Shown here: positions 19,969-27,392 of the stretch, piece by piece | Layout: each line of letters begins with the position of its first letter | How positions within the stretch are numbered: position 1 is the first letter of the stretch | DNA from: Corynebacterium tuberculostearicum | GTDB taxonomy: Bacteria > Actinomycetota > Actinomycetes > Mycobacteriales > Mycobacteriaceae | Assembly (NCBI RefSeq): GCF_030503735.1 | Contig: NZ_CP073096.1 | Coordinates: forward strand, 2,294,001 to 2,358,000 | Length of the DNA stretch: 64,000 nucleotides | Direction: 5' to 3' | Made by a program: the position numbers and the translations under genes | The notes under the pieces: model-generated | What the model was told of the DNA's origin: nothing | What the model saw: only the letters and a program-made list of their open reading frames with translations | The model's database searches: none

Positions 19969-20747
19969 GCAGCGCCGCCGTTGTCGGGACGGCCGACATG
20001 GGCCGCGCGGGCGCCGGCAAGTTCGGTGAGGAAGTGGGCGACGGCGTCGACGTCGGCAAGCTGCACTACGGCTGCCGTATCGCCCTCGCCGACCTTCACG
20101 CCAACGTCTGGCGGCTGGTGCAGGGCGCGGAAACCATCCTCATCGGTGACGTCATCGCCCAAGAAAACCATGGCGGTGGCGCCGGTGCGCTCGCGCAGGT
20201 TTTCAATCCACGTGCCCTTGGTGGCCTGGGTGGCGGAGAACTCTACGACGGACTTGCCGGCCGTGCGTGGGAAGGCGCCCGGATCGAGCGCGAGGCCGGC
20301 CTCATAAGCCTGGGCGGCAGCCTCTGGGTCGGAGTCCTCGAGCGCGCGCAGGTGCAACACGCGCTGGAAGGGCTTGACCTCGATATCCGCGCCGGGGAAG
20401 CTCTCCATGATCTCGCGAATCTCGGCTTCCTTGGTGGCGAGGTGCTCGCGCATGGACGGAGTGAGTTCGGTATCCTCCCACGAGGATTCGGCGCCGTGGG
20501 AGCCGCCGAAGAGTACGGGCTCGCGCAGTGGGCACACGCGCTGCAGGCCTTCCAGGTGGCGGCCGGAGAGCACGGCCGCGGTGGTATTCGGCAGGTGGGC
20601 CAGCTTATCGAGGGCGCGCAGTGATTCCTCGTTCATTTCGACCTCATAGATGGCCGTGGCAAAGGGAGAGAGCGTGCCGTCGAAGTCCGAGACCACCGCG
20701 AGGTGCTCGGCGGCGGCAAGGGCCTTGATGGTGGTTGAAAGCGTCAT
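19965..20747 (-). CDS. otsB: Trehalose-6-phosphate phosphatase
   Basis: HAD-superfamily phosphatase releasing trehalose from trehalose-6-phosphate, second step of the OtsA-OtsB route. Motif I DFDGTLSPFA with the nucleophile Asp, motif II VLSGR, and motif IV FLGDDVTDEDGF. 260 residues. It lies 18 bases after the lipoprotein gene that follows otsA, so the three genes form one unit. In corynebacteria trehalose is also the carrier for mycolates. Confidence 0.95.
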   Translation of the reverse strand: MTLSTTIKALAAAEHLAVVSDFDGTLSPFATAIYEVEMNEESLRALDKLAHLPNTTAAVLSGRHLEGLQRVCPLREPVLFGGSHGAESSWEDTELTPSMREHLATKEAEIREIMESFPGADIEVKPFQRVLHLRALEDSDPEAAAQAYEAGLALDPGAFPRTAGKSVVEFSATQATKGTWIENLRERTGATAMVFLGDDVTDEDGFRALHQPPDVGVKVGEGDTAAVVQLADVDAVAHFLTELAGARAAHVGRPDNGGAA

Positions 20748-20765
20748 GGCTTCCAGCCTACGTAA

Positions 20766-21287
20766 TTAACCGCCGAGGGAAACCAACTTGATAGACGGCG
20801 AGTCCACCGCATCCGAAACTAGCTCCAAGACCAGCTGATTATTGCTATTGACGGTATAGCGGAAATCGCGGTCTGCGGATATCAGGTTGCGCAGCAGGTT
20901 ATCGGCCCACACGGACGCGCCGTGGCAATCCTTGGCGGTCTCGTCATAATCCACCTCATCAAAGTGGAGGCGGTTGCCATCGCGAATATTCTCGCGCTCA
21001 TCGTCGGCGGAATAGGTCACCTTGCCTACCATCTGGGTGCAGCCGGTATTTCCCACCATCGTGGATTCGCCAAAGCTCAACGTGGGTGCTTGAGGGATGG
21101 ATTCCGGGATGGTGGAGGCCGCATCCGGGTTGGTATTGATGGAGACTACCTGCCACTGCTTATCCAGAATCTGCTCATCGCCGGGAGCCTGGGGCTCATC
21201 CTCGTCAGAGCCGCAGCCGCTAAGGACGGCCGCGGAACTCACCGCAGCGAGCAGCGTGGCGGCAAGGCGGGGGAAGCGAGGAATCAT
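20766..21287 (-). CDS. Lipoprotein, META/HslJ-like domain (tentative)
   Basis: 173 residues with lipobox VLSGC. The mature part (KQWQVVSINTNPDAAS ... LSFGESTMVGNTGCTQMVGK) resembles the META/HslJ fold, where a W near the start and G-N-x-G-C repeat in this order; the assignment is by eye. ATG 21287 overlaps the otsA stop as ATGA, so translation is probably coupled. Its place between otsA and otsB is unusual for a functionally unlinked protein, but no role in trehalose metabolism can be shown. Confidence 0.75.
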   Translation of the reverse strand: MIPRFPRLAATLLAAVSSAAVLSGCGSDEDEPQAPGDEQILDKQWQVVSINTNPDAASTIPESIPQAPTLSFGESTMVGNTGCTQMVGKVTYSADDERENIRDGNRLHFDEVDYDETAKDCHGASVWADNLLRNLISADRDFRYTVNSNNQLVLELVSDAVDSPSIKLVSLGG

Positions 21288-22726
21288 GCGCCGTCCCCCT
21301 GGGCTTCGGCATCGCGCAGGCATCCCAAGAAGGATTGGGACCAGAGTTGCACGTCGTGCTCGGTGACCTGCTGGTGCATGGTGAGCATGCGTTGGGACAT
21401 GGCCGAGGGGGCGTCGCCAAGAGCCTTGAGCGCATTGAGCAAGGCCGCCTTGACGGACTCGATATCGAAGGGGTTGCACAGGTAGGCCTGGCTGAGCTCA
21501 TCGGCCGCGCCGGCAAACTCGGAGAGGACCAGTGCGCCCGATCCATCATCGTGGCAGGCCACATACTCCTTGGCCACCAGGTTCATGCCGTCCTTGAAGG
21601 GGGTGACCAGCATGACATCGGCCATGCGGTAGTAGCAGCGCAGTAGGCTTTTGGCCACGCCCCGGTGCTGGTAGTGCACCACCGGGTGGCCAACGCGGGC
21701 AAAGCGGCCATTGATGCGGCCGACGGCCTCTTCCACCTTGGAGCGGGTGGCCTTGTAATGGTCGAGGCGCTCGCGCGAAGGTGTGGCCAGCTGCACCAGC
21801 GCGACCTCCTCTGGATCGAGCGCGCCGGTCTCCAGCAGCTCCTCAAAGGCGGTCAGCCGCTGCAGGATGCCCTTGGTGTAATCGAGGCGATCCACGCCCA
21901 AGATGATTCGCTTGGGTGAGCCCAGCTCTTCGCGCAGCTTGGTAACGTCCCTTTCATTCTCCGCGGTGAATGTGGCAAAGTCCTTCGCGGCGATGGAAAT
22001 GGGGAACGCGCCCACGCCGATGGTGCGGCCTTGTGGAAGGTGAATATGCGCGGTGACCTCGCGGGTGCTGGCTTCGCCGGTAACCTCGAGACCCTGGCGG
22101 CGGGCGAGCCCCAAGAAGTTCCGGGCATTAGCCTCCAAGTGGAAGCCAATGAGATCCGCGCCGAGCAAGCCGCGCACGATTTCTTCGCGCCAAGGCAGCT
22201 GGCGGAAGAGATCGGCAGAGGGAAACGGGATGTGCAAGAAGAACCCAATGGTGAGATCGGGGCGTTTTTGGCGCAGGATGCCGGGCAAGAGCTGTAGCTG
22301 ATAATCCTGTACCCACACAGTGGCGCCCTCGGCGGCGACTTCGGCTACTTCATCTGCAAAGCGCAGGTTGACCTCGCGATAGGCGTGCCACCAATCGCGG
22401 TCATAGGTGGGGGTGACGATGAGATCGTGGTAGAGCGGCCACAGGGTAGCGTTGGAAAAGCCTTCATAAAAGCCCTCGAAATCGGCCTCGGTGAGTTTAA
22501 CTGGGTGCAGGAGCACGCCGGCATTGGTACGGAAGGGCTTGGGTGCGGCATCAGTCACGCCGGGCCAGCCCACCCAGCAGCCCTCGTGGGCCTCGAGAAC
22601 CGGCGATAAGGCGGTAACCAGGCCGCCGGGCGAGGGCGTCCAAGTATGGCTGCCATCGGGCTGGGTTTCTAGGTCTACCGGCAGGCGGTTAGCCACCACC
22701 ACGAAGTCATTGCCACGCTCACTCAT
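21284..22726 (-). CDS. otsA: Trehalose-6-phosphate synthase
   Basis: GT20 glycosyltransferase making trehalose-6-phosphate from UDP-glucose (or ADP/GDP-glucose) and glucose-6-phosphate. N-terminal [11 protein letters not shown] and [28 protein letters not shown], the [12 protein letters not shown] block and C-terminal [15 protein letters not shown] are all present. 480 residues. ATG 22726; the preceding lysine-repeat gene is 14 bases upstream in the same direction, so co-transcription is likely. Confidence 0.96.
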   Translation of the reverse strand: MSERGNDFVVVANRLPVDLETQPDGSHTWTPSPGGLVTALSPVLEAHEGCWVGWPGVTDAAPKPFRTNAGVLLHPVKLTEADFEGFYEGFSNATLWPLYHDLIVTPTYDRDWWHAYREVNLRFADEVAEVAAEGATVWVQDYQLQLLPGILRQKRPDLTIGFFLHIPFPSADLFRQLPWREEIVRGLLGADLIGFHLEANARNFLGLARRQGLEVTGEASTREVTAHIHLPQGRTIGVGAFPISIAAKDFATFTAENERDVTKLREELGSPKRIILGVDRLDYTKGILQRLTAFEELLETGALDPEEVALVQLATPSRERLDHYKATRSKVEEAVGRINGRFARVGHPVVHYQHRGVAKSLLRCYYRMADVMLVTPFKDGMNLVAKEYVACHDDGSGALVLSEFAGAADELSQAYLCNPFDIESVKAALLNALKALGDAPSAMSQRMLTMHQQVTEHDVQLWSQSFLGCLRDAEAQGDGA

Positions 22727-22740
22727 GGTGCAAGAATAGC

Positions 22741-22911
22741 TTAAGACTTCTTAGCGGACTTTTTTGTTGCCTTCTTGGAGGCCTTCTTCGTCGCCTTTTT
22801 GGTGGCCTTCTTTGTAGCCTTCTTGGTCGACTTCTTCGTCGATTTCTTGGTGGACTTTTTGGAGGCCTTCTTCGTCGACTTCTTGCTGGATTTTTTGGTC
22901 GACTTCTTCGG
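22741..22911 (-). repeat. 12-base tandem repeats encoding KK(S/A)(T/S)
   Basis: About 14 imperfect 12-bp units, visible on the plus strand as runs of TTCTTGGTCGAC / TTCTTCGTCGAC / TTTTTGGTGGCC variants. In-frame expansion or contraction by 12 bases would leave the frame intact. Confidence 0.85.
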
Positions 22912-23112
22912 AGTGGCATCGGCTTGCTCCGCTAGGACCTTCTTGTGCACCAGGCCCTTTGGTTCCACGCCCAGCATCGACATCAGGGTCACGCCATCGA
23001 GGAAGTCCTGCGCATAGGTGGCCACGATGCGGCGGGCTGCGCGGGAGGTCTCTTCCTCAAGGGCGTGATTCTGGTCAGCCTGTGGGTGGGTGTCTTGGAC
23101 CTTGGGTGGCAC
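22741..23112 (-). CDS. Lysine-repeat (KKxx) protein with histone-like tail
   Basis: 123 residues. The first about 65 form a small helical domain (SRAARRIVATYAQDFLDGVT). Residues 69-123 are 14 consecutive KKST/KKAT-type four-residue units, strictly in phase. Such tails occur in mycobacterial HupB and eukaryote-like H1 proteins, so nucleic-acid binding is likely, but the N-domain is not recognised as HU. GTG 23112 has AGGAGG 7 bases upstream. It precedes otsA; the corresponding C. glutamicum locus also has a hypothetical gene here, as I recall. Confidence 0.85.
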   Translation of the reverse strand: MPPKVQDTHPQADQNHALEEETSRAARRIVATYAQDFLDGVTLMSMLGVEPKGLVHKKVLAEQADATPKKSTKKSSKKSTKKASKKSTKKSTKKSTKKATKKATKKATKKASKKATKKSAKKS

Positions 23113-23198
23113 GACGTGTCCTCCTGAACGTTGTGGAAACTACTTAAGCACTTGCAAGAAAAGCTATTAGAGCAAATATTGTACGCTACCGGCGGCGT

Positions 23199-24935
23199 TT
23201 ACGGCCGCTCGGGTCCGGATTCCGTGCCCGGTTGCCCTGGCTTCTGCGCCTGGAACGTTTCGGTGCCTGGCACGGTATACGTGGTCTTCTCGCGCTGCTG
23301 CGGCTGCGCCGGCCACTGGGAATCCTCCGGCCACAGGTCCGCGGCCGAGCGGGTGTGCGGCGCATGGCTTTGGGCCTCGTGGCGCGAGTCTTGCTGCGGC
23401 GGCTTCGGCCCGAGCTTGGGCGGTAGCTCTGGGCGGGTAACGCGTGGAGCGAACGGGGACATTGGCACGCGCGGGATCCTCGGGGCTTTGCGGGCGAGAT
23501 GCGTGGCCTTGTGGAAGGAAAACCGGCCGATGCGCTTGAAGGTGGTGTACGGGCGGAAGTACTGCGGGCGACGCAGACGGCGGGCCACGCGCTCGCCCAG
23601 CACCACGCCGGCGGCCAGCGCGCCGGAAATGGCCAGCGCCGTTGCCATATTGGTAAAGCCGGTAATCATCTGCTCATTGAGCGAGGCGTACATGCCGCGA
23701 TAGAGCATAAGGCCGGGAAGCATTGGCGTATAGCCCACGATCATGGTGATAAGCGGTGGGATGCCCCAGCGGCGCGACATCAAACCACCGGCGAGGCCGA
23801 CGACCACCGCGGACAGACCCGAGGCAATCACTGGGCCTACACCGAAAGGCACGACCACGAAATAGTAGAAAATCATGCCGGCCGCGGCCGTAAGCCCAGA
23901 CATGGTGACCTCAATCCATGCGGCGCCGCAGGCCAGTGCAAAGGCAGCGGAGCCGGTGCCGCCGAGCACCACCAGGAGCGGAATCTCGTGGTAGACCGGC
24001 GGGGCTAGCGTGGCCAGTGGCGGCAGATTAAAGCCCAGCGAATCGGCCGCCTGGATTCCCACGCCCACGCCGGCGATGATGGCGCCGGTAGATAGTAGTG
24101 CCTCGAAGAATCTGGCGGAGGAGGTGACGGGGGCGCGCGTGATGCCGTCGACAAGCGATTGCACCAACGTTAGCCCCGCCACCAGCACGATGATGCCGGA
24201 GGCGATGATCTGCGCGGGTGAGAAATTAATGCCGAAGGAGGCGGCCACGTTATACAAAATGGCGGCCGGGAAGACCGCAAAGAACCCGCCGACCACATTT
24301 TGATAGAACGGCGGCAGGCGGTAGTTGGCCAACCAGGCGTTCAACCCCATGATGAATGCGGAAACGACAAAGGCCACCACGCCGACGAGCAGGTCGCCGC
24401 CGAGCATCATAGAAATCAGGCCGCCCATTGCGCCCCAGCCGAGCATCACCGTGGACGGCTTATAGGGGGCGGGCATGCGATCGATCTCGTCGAGGCGCTG
24501 CTCCGCCATTGCCGGCGGCATCTGACCGGAGTGGATGGAGCGAATGAGCTTATCGACGGCCGAGAGCTTGGAGAAATCCACACCAATGCTCGGCACCACG
24601 CGGAAGACGTGCAGGTTCTGCCGCCGCTCGCCGGTTCCGATGGTGGTGTGGATGGTAATGGCATTCATCAAGATATCCACGTGGCAGTAGTGCAGGCCAT
24701 AAGAAGAAGCCGCCAGGTGGACCTGGGCGCGGGCATCCGAGTTGGCGGTGCCGGCGCCGATAAGGAGTTCGCCAATGCGGGCGGCGATTTCCATGACGCC
24801 GGTAACTTGGGCGGCATCGGTGAGATCGACCGGGGCGAGTGGGGATGGCGGCGGCGCGGCTTTAGCCGCGTCGATGATGGCTACTTGGCCCGAGGAAGCG
24901 CGCAGGCGCTCCCTCATAGCGGACAAAAATGACAC
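23199..24935 (-). CDS. thrE: Threonine/serine exporter ThrE
   Basis: Exports threonine and serine across the membrane. An N-terminal soluble domain (about 1-170, with the ThrE-type GLHYCHVDILMNAITIH and a conserved IHSGQM segment) precedes about ten membrane helices (about 170-455). A cytoplasmic tail of about 120 residues, rich in Arg, Pro and Gln, follows YFRPYTTFKRIGRF; this makes the protein 578 residues, longer than the about 490 I recall for C. glutamicum ThrE. The start is GTG 24935. tRNA-Thr is encoded divergently just upstream. Confidence 0.94.
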   Translation of the reverse strand: MSFLSAMRERLRASSGQVAIIDAAKAAPPPSPLAPVDLTDAAQVTGVMEIAARIGELLIGAGTANSDARAQVHLAASSYGLHYCHVDILMNAITIHTTIGTGERRQNLHVFRVVPSIGVDFSKLSAVDKLIRSIHSGQMPPAMAEQRLDEIDRMPAPYKPSTVMLGWGAMGGLISMMLGGDLLVGVVAFVVSAFIMGLNAWLANYRLPPFYQNVVGGFFAVFPAAILYNVAASFGINFSPAQIIASGIIVLVAGLTLVQSLVDGITRAPVTSSARFFEALLSTGAIIAGVGVGIQAADSLGFNLPPLATLAPPVYHEIPLLVVLGGTGSAAFALACGAAWIEVTMSGLTAAAGMIFYYFVVVPFGVGPVIASGLSAVVVGLAGGLMSRRWGIPPLITMIVGYTPMLPGLMLYRGMYASLNEQMITGFTNMATALAISGALAAGVVLGERVARRLRRPQYFRPYTTFKRIGRFSFHKATHLARKAPRIPRVPMSPFAPRVTRPELPPKLGPKPPQQDSRHEAQSHAPHTRSAADLWPEDSQWPAQPQQREKTTYTVPGTETFQAQKPGQPGTESGPERP

Positions 24936-25006
24936 GGAAATAACCCTCGAAAAAGCGCTGGGAATGTGGGATAGATTCTGCCTGAACTTTAGCCCTTGTA
25001 CCTACC

Positions 25007-25068
25007 CGTTGCATAGATGGGGGAGACCGGCTTTCCCTTTGCGGCCGGTGCTCGGGTACTATGCAACG
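25007..25068. repeat. Nested inverted repeat between thrE and tRNA-Thr
   Basis: Outer perfect 10-bp arms CGTTGCATAG (25007-25016) and CTATGCAACG (25059-25068); inner arms ACCGGC (25026-25031) and GCCGGT (25044-25049). It overlaps the probable tRNA promoter (TACTAT at 25057-25062) and would lie in a long thrE leader. Confidence 0.6.
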
Positions 25069-25087
25069 AGCGGGTTTCTCCCGCGGT

Positions 25088-25160
25088 GCTGGAGTGGCGC
25101 AATTGGTAGCGCAACGCACTTGTAATGCGTAGGTTGCGAGTTCAAGTCTCGTCTCCAGCT
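25088..25160 (+). tRNA. tRNA-Thr (anticodon TGT)
   Basis: 73-nt cloverleaf: acceptor GCTGGAG/CTCCAGC, D-arm GCGC/GCGC, anticodon stem ACGCA/TGCGT around CTTGTAA (anticodon TGT, reading ACA), T-arm with TTCAAGT loop, discriminator T; CCA is not encoded. A hairpin follows at 25168. Confidence 0.97.
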
Positions 25161-25167
25161 CAAATGG

Positions 25168-25194
25168 AGGCTGGGCCCAGATAGGGCCTAGCCT
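25168..25194. terminator. Terminator shared by tRNA-Thr and cgmR
   Basis: AGGCTGGGCCC (25168-25178) pairs with GGGCCTAGCCT (25184-25194) with one G-T wobble over a 5-base loop. It overlaps the last codons of the convergent regulator gene. Confidence 0.65.
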
Positions 25195-25742
25195 TCGTGG
25201 TGTTTTGCAGGGGCATCAATGAGCCCGAAAAGCCGGTCAACCATGCGTTGGCGGTTGGCAGGGGAAAGCTTGCGCTGGTTGAGGTGATCGTGCACCCACA
25301 GTCCGGTACTCAGCAACATGACGAGCAGGTCATCCTCGTCCGTCTCGGCGGCGGAAGGATTCACCATCCATCGTGCGTCCACATCTGCCCATTGGGCAGA
25401 AAAATCAGGGTGGGTCTGGGAGTGCACACACATCAATAGTTTGACGAGCGGATCCTTTTTGCCCATGGATAGCACCAAGGCGCGGGAGCGCTCGGCCAAG
25501 CTGAGCTCGCTGGCAGGGCGGCCGCCGGCTAGATGCTTGAGCTCTTCTTCCCAGCGCTCGGCGCAAAAACGGTGACAATCTACCAGTAGGTCGTGGCGGG
25601 TAGGAAAGTGGTAGATCAGCCCGGACTTGGACATGCCGGTCGCCTGCGCCAGGGAGTCATAGGTAAGGCCGGAGACATCCTCTGCGGCAATGATGTCGAG
25701 CGCAGCTTCAAGGGCTGCGGTCTTTTTGTTGATGCGCGGCAT
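25188..25742 (-). CDS. cgmR: TetR-family repressor CgmR-like
   Basis: 184 residues. The N-terminal HTH reads LTYDSLAQATGMSKSGLIYH followed by FPTRHDLL, closely resembling CgmR of C. glutamicum (Cgl2612) as I remember it, including the ligand-domain SQTHPDF and WVHDHL positions. CgmR represses its own unit with the exporter CgmA and is released by cationic drugs. Here the gene overlaps the exporter gene by 35 bases and follows it on the same strand, so it is expressed from the same promoter and would feed back on it. Confidence 0.85.
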   Translation of the reverse strand: MPRINKKTAALEAALDIIAAEDVSGLTYDSLAQATGMSKSGLIYHFPTRHDLLVDCHRFCAERWEEELKHLAGGRPASELSLAERSRALVLSMGKKDPLVKLLMCVHSQTHPDFSAQWADVDARWMVNPSAAETDEDDLLVMLLSTGLWVHDHLNQRKLSPANRQRMVDRLFGLIDAPAKHHEG

Positions 25743-27219
25743 GCGGATCTCCTGATTTGGGGTTATCGCGGAAACACCAGGCGGTTATCGCAGCAAAGAG
25801 TAAAGCAAAACAGGATAGGCCGCCAATAGTGAAAAGATATCCGGCATTGTAGGCGCTCGTAGCGGCCGCGTGGGAGGAATGGTGGTGGAGCGCGTCTGTT
25901 CCCAGTTCTGAGAGGTGGGGTGGCAGTTCCCTGGCCATCAGTAGCGGTACGAGAGAGCCGGTGAGTGCAATGGAGAGGAGGGTGCCGAACTCGTAGGAGA
26001 CTGCTTCTACGCCAGAGGCCATGCCGACGCGGTGGGGCGGTGCGGCATTAATGATGGCGGTAGAGGATACGGACATGGCCAGGCCGGCGCCAAGGCCGGT
26101 AAGTACCAGTCCGCAGACCAGTACGGGAAGCATAGTGCCACCGGTCCATACCACTAAGGCCATGCCGGCGGCCATGAAGAGAAATCCGCCGCTAATGAGT
26201 GGAAGGAACCCCACGTGGTGCAAGGTGGCGCCGCCCAGGATAGATGCGGGAATCGCGGATAGTGCCATGGCGGAGATGATGAGGCCGGCGTTAAGGGGTG
26301 AGAGGGCGTCGACAAGCTGGAGCTTTTGGGTACTTAAAAGCTCCAATCCGGCAAGGCAAAACATAGCGCCGCCGGCCGTTAGTGCTCCACCGCTGAAGAT
26401 GCGGGAGCGGAAAATGTCGAAGGTCAGGAGAGGATCCGAGAGTCGAGCCTGACGGCGAGCAAAGGCGAGCGCACCGCAGGCAAAGACGACGCCCGCAGCG
26501 GCGCATACCGGCCAATTATTTGCCAGGGATTTGATAGCCAGAACCAGGCTGGCAAGAGTGATAAGGGAATACAGGGACGAAGGAAAGTCCCAATGCTTCT
26601 GGGGATTAGGGGCATTCGGTGGGGCAAGTAGCAATGTCAACGCTATGGCTACTGCCACGAGGGGGACGTTGAGGAGGAAGACGGAACCCCACCAAAAATG
26701 TTCCAGGAAAAAACCTCCCACGGTGGGGCCGGCCGCCGCGCCGATGACGGCGACAGAACCCCAGATGCCAATGGCCGTGTTGCGCTCTACCTCGTTGGGA
26801 AAGGTAAGGCGGATAAGCGCGAGGCTTGACGGCATCATGATGGCGGCGCCGCATCCTAGGAACGCGCGGCTGGCTATCAGCGTCCAAGCGCTGGGGGAAT
26901 AGGCGGCGAGTAGGGATGCGCCGCCAAAGATGGCCAAGCCGATGAGGAACATCCGCCGGTGGCCGGTGCGATCTCCCAGCGTGCCGGCCCCAAGAAGGAG
27001 ACCGGAGAGCACCAAAGCATAGGCATTAATGATCCACAGTTGCTGGGTATCGGTGGTGTGCAGTTGCTGCGCAAGCTGTGGCAGTGCGGTGTAGAGGATG
27101 GAGTTATCCAGTCCAACCATGAGTAGCCCCAGAGAGATGACGGCGCAAAAAGACCACCGCTGTGTGGCCGAGGATGCCGCGGCGGTGGAAGTAAGCGCGC
27201 GAGGTGCGTGGATACTCAT
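25708..27219 (-). CDS. cgmA: DHA2-family MFS exporter, CgmA-like
   Basis: 503-residue, 14-helix drug:H+ antiporter type transporter (QacA/EmrB group). Motif A is GTLGDRTGHRR after TM2; the first helix has GLDNSILYTALPQLAQQL with the acidic residue typical of DHA2. C. glutamicum cg2893, in the same place beside pqo, exports cadaverine as I recall; diamine or cationic-drug export is therefore the best guess. ATG 27219 is just downstream of an ACCG/CGGT operator-like site. Its 3' end overlaps cgmR. Confidence 0.85.
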   Translation of the reverse strand: MSIHAPRALTSTAAASSATQRWSFCAVISLGLLMVGLDNSILYTALPQLAQQLHTTDTQQLWIINAYALVLSGLLLGAGTLGDRTGHRRMFLIGLAIFGGASLLAAYSPSAWTLIASRAFLGCGAAIMMPSSLALIRLTFPNEVERNTAIGIWGSVAVIGAAAGPTVGGFFLEHFWWGSVFLLNVPLVAVAIALTLLLAPPNAPNPQKHWDFPSSLYSLITLASLVLAIKSLANNWPVCAAAGVVFACGALAFARRQARLSDPLLTFDIFRSRIFSGGALTAGGAMFCLAGLELLSTQKLQLVDALSPLNAGLIISAMALSAIPASILGGATLHHVGFLPLISGGFLFMAAGMALVVWTGGTMLPVLVCGLVLTGLGAGLAMSVSSTAIINAAPPHRVGMASGVEAVSYEFGTLLSIALTGSLVPLLMARELPPHLSELGTDALHHHSSHAAATSAYNAGYLFTIGGLSCFALLFAAITAWCFRDNPKSGDPHAAHQQKDRSP

Positions 27220-27235
27220 AGCGCTGTAAACAGTA

Positions 27236-27245
27236 CCGAACGGTC
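27236..27245. promoter_or_regulatory. Candidate CgmR operator
   Basis: ACCGAACGGT (ACCG-N2-CGGT) lies 17 bases upstream of cgmA and overlaps its likely promoter region. The surrounding GTAAACAGT...CGTTGCAG gives partial outer symmetry, as in TetR-family operators. Confidence 0.45.
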
Positions 27246-27266
27246 GTTGCAGTTTGCAGCTGAAGA

Positions 27267-27285
27267 TAGGTTAGTATTACCTTCC
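27267..27285. promoter_or_regulatory. DtxR-box-like sequence between cgmA and pqo
   Basis: ATAGGTTAGTATTACCTTC matches 13 of 19 positions of the DtxR consensus (TTAGGTTAGGCTAACCTAA), with the left half nearly perfect. It is about 108 bases before pqo. Weak right half; motif evidence only. Confidence 0.25.
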
Positions 27286-27392
27286 TCACAGCTTAACGCG
27301 GTGTGTGAGTGTATAAGAGAATAGTGGACTTTCCTGCGGTCTAAGTAGCACAGTGGTATTAACACCAATTAAGAGTTAAAGGATGATTGTTA

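Noticed and set aside
22741..22911. CRISPR-like array
   Set aside because: The short repeats are 12-base coding units without spacers, explained by KKxx protein repeats.
24936..25087. T-box riboswitch for thrE
   Set aside because: The leader has hairpins but no recognisable T-box sequence or specifier arrangement.
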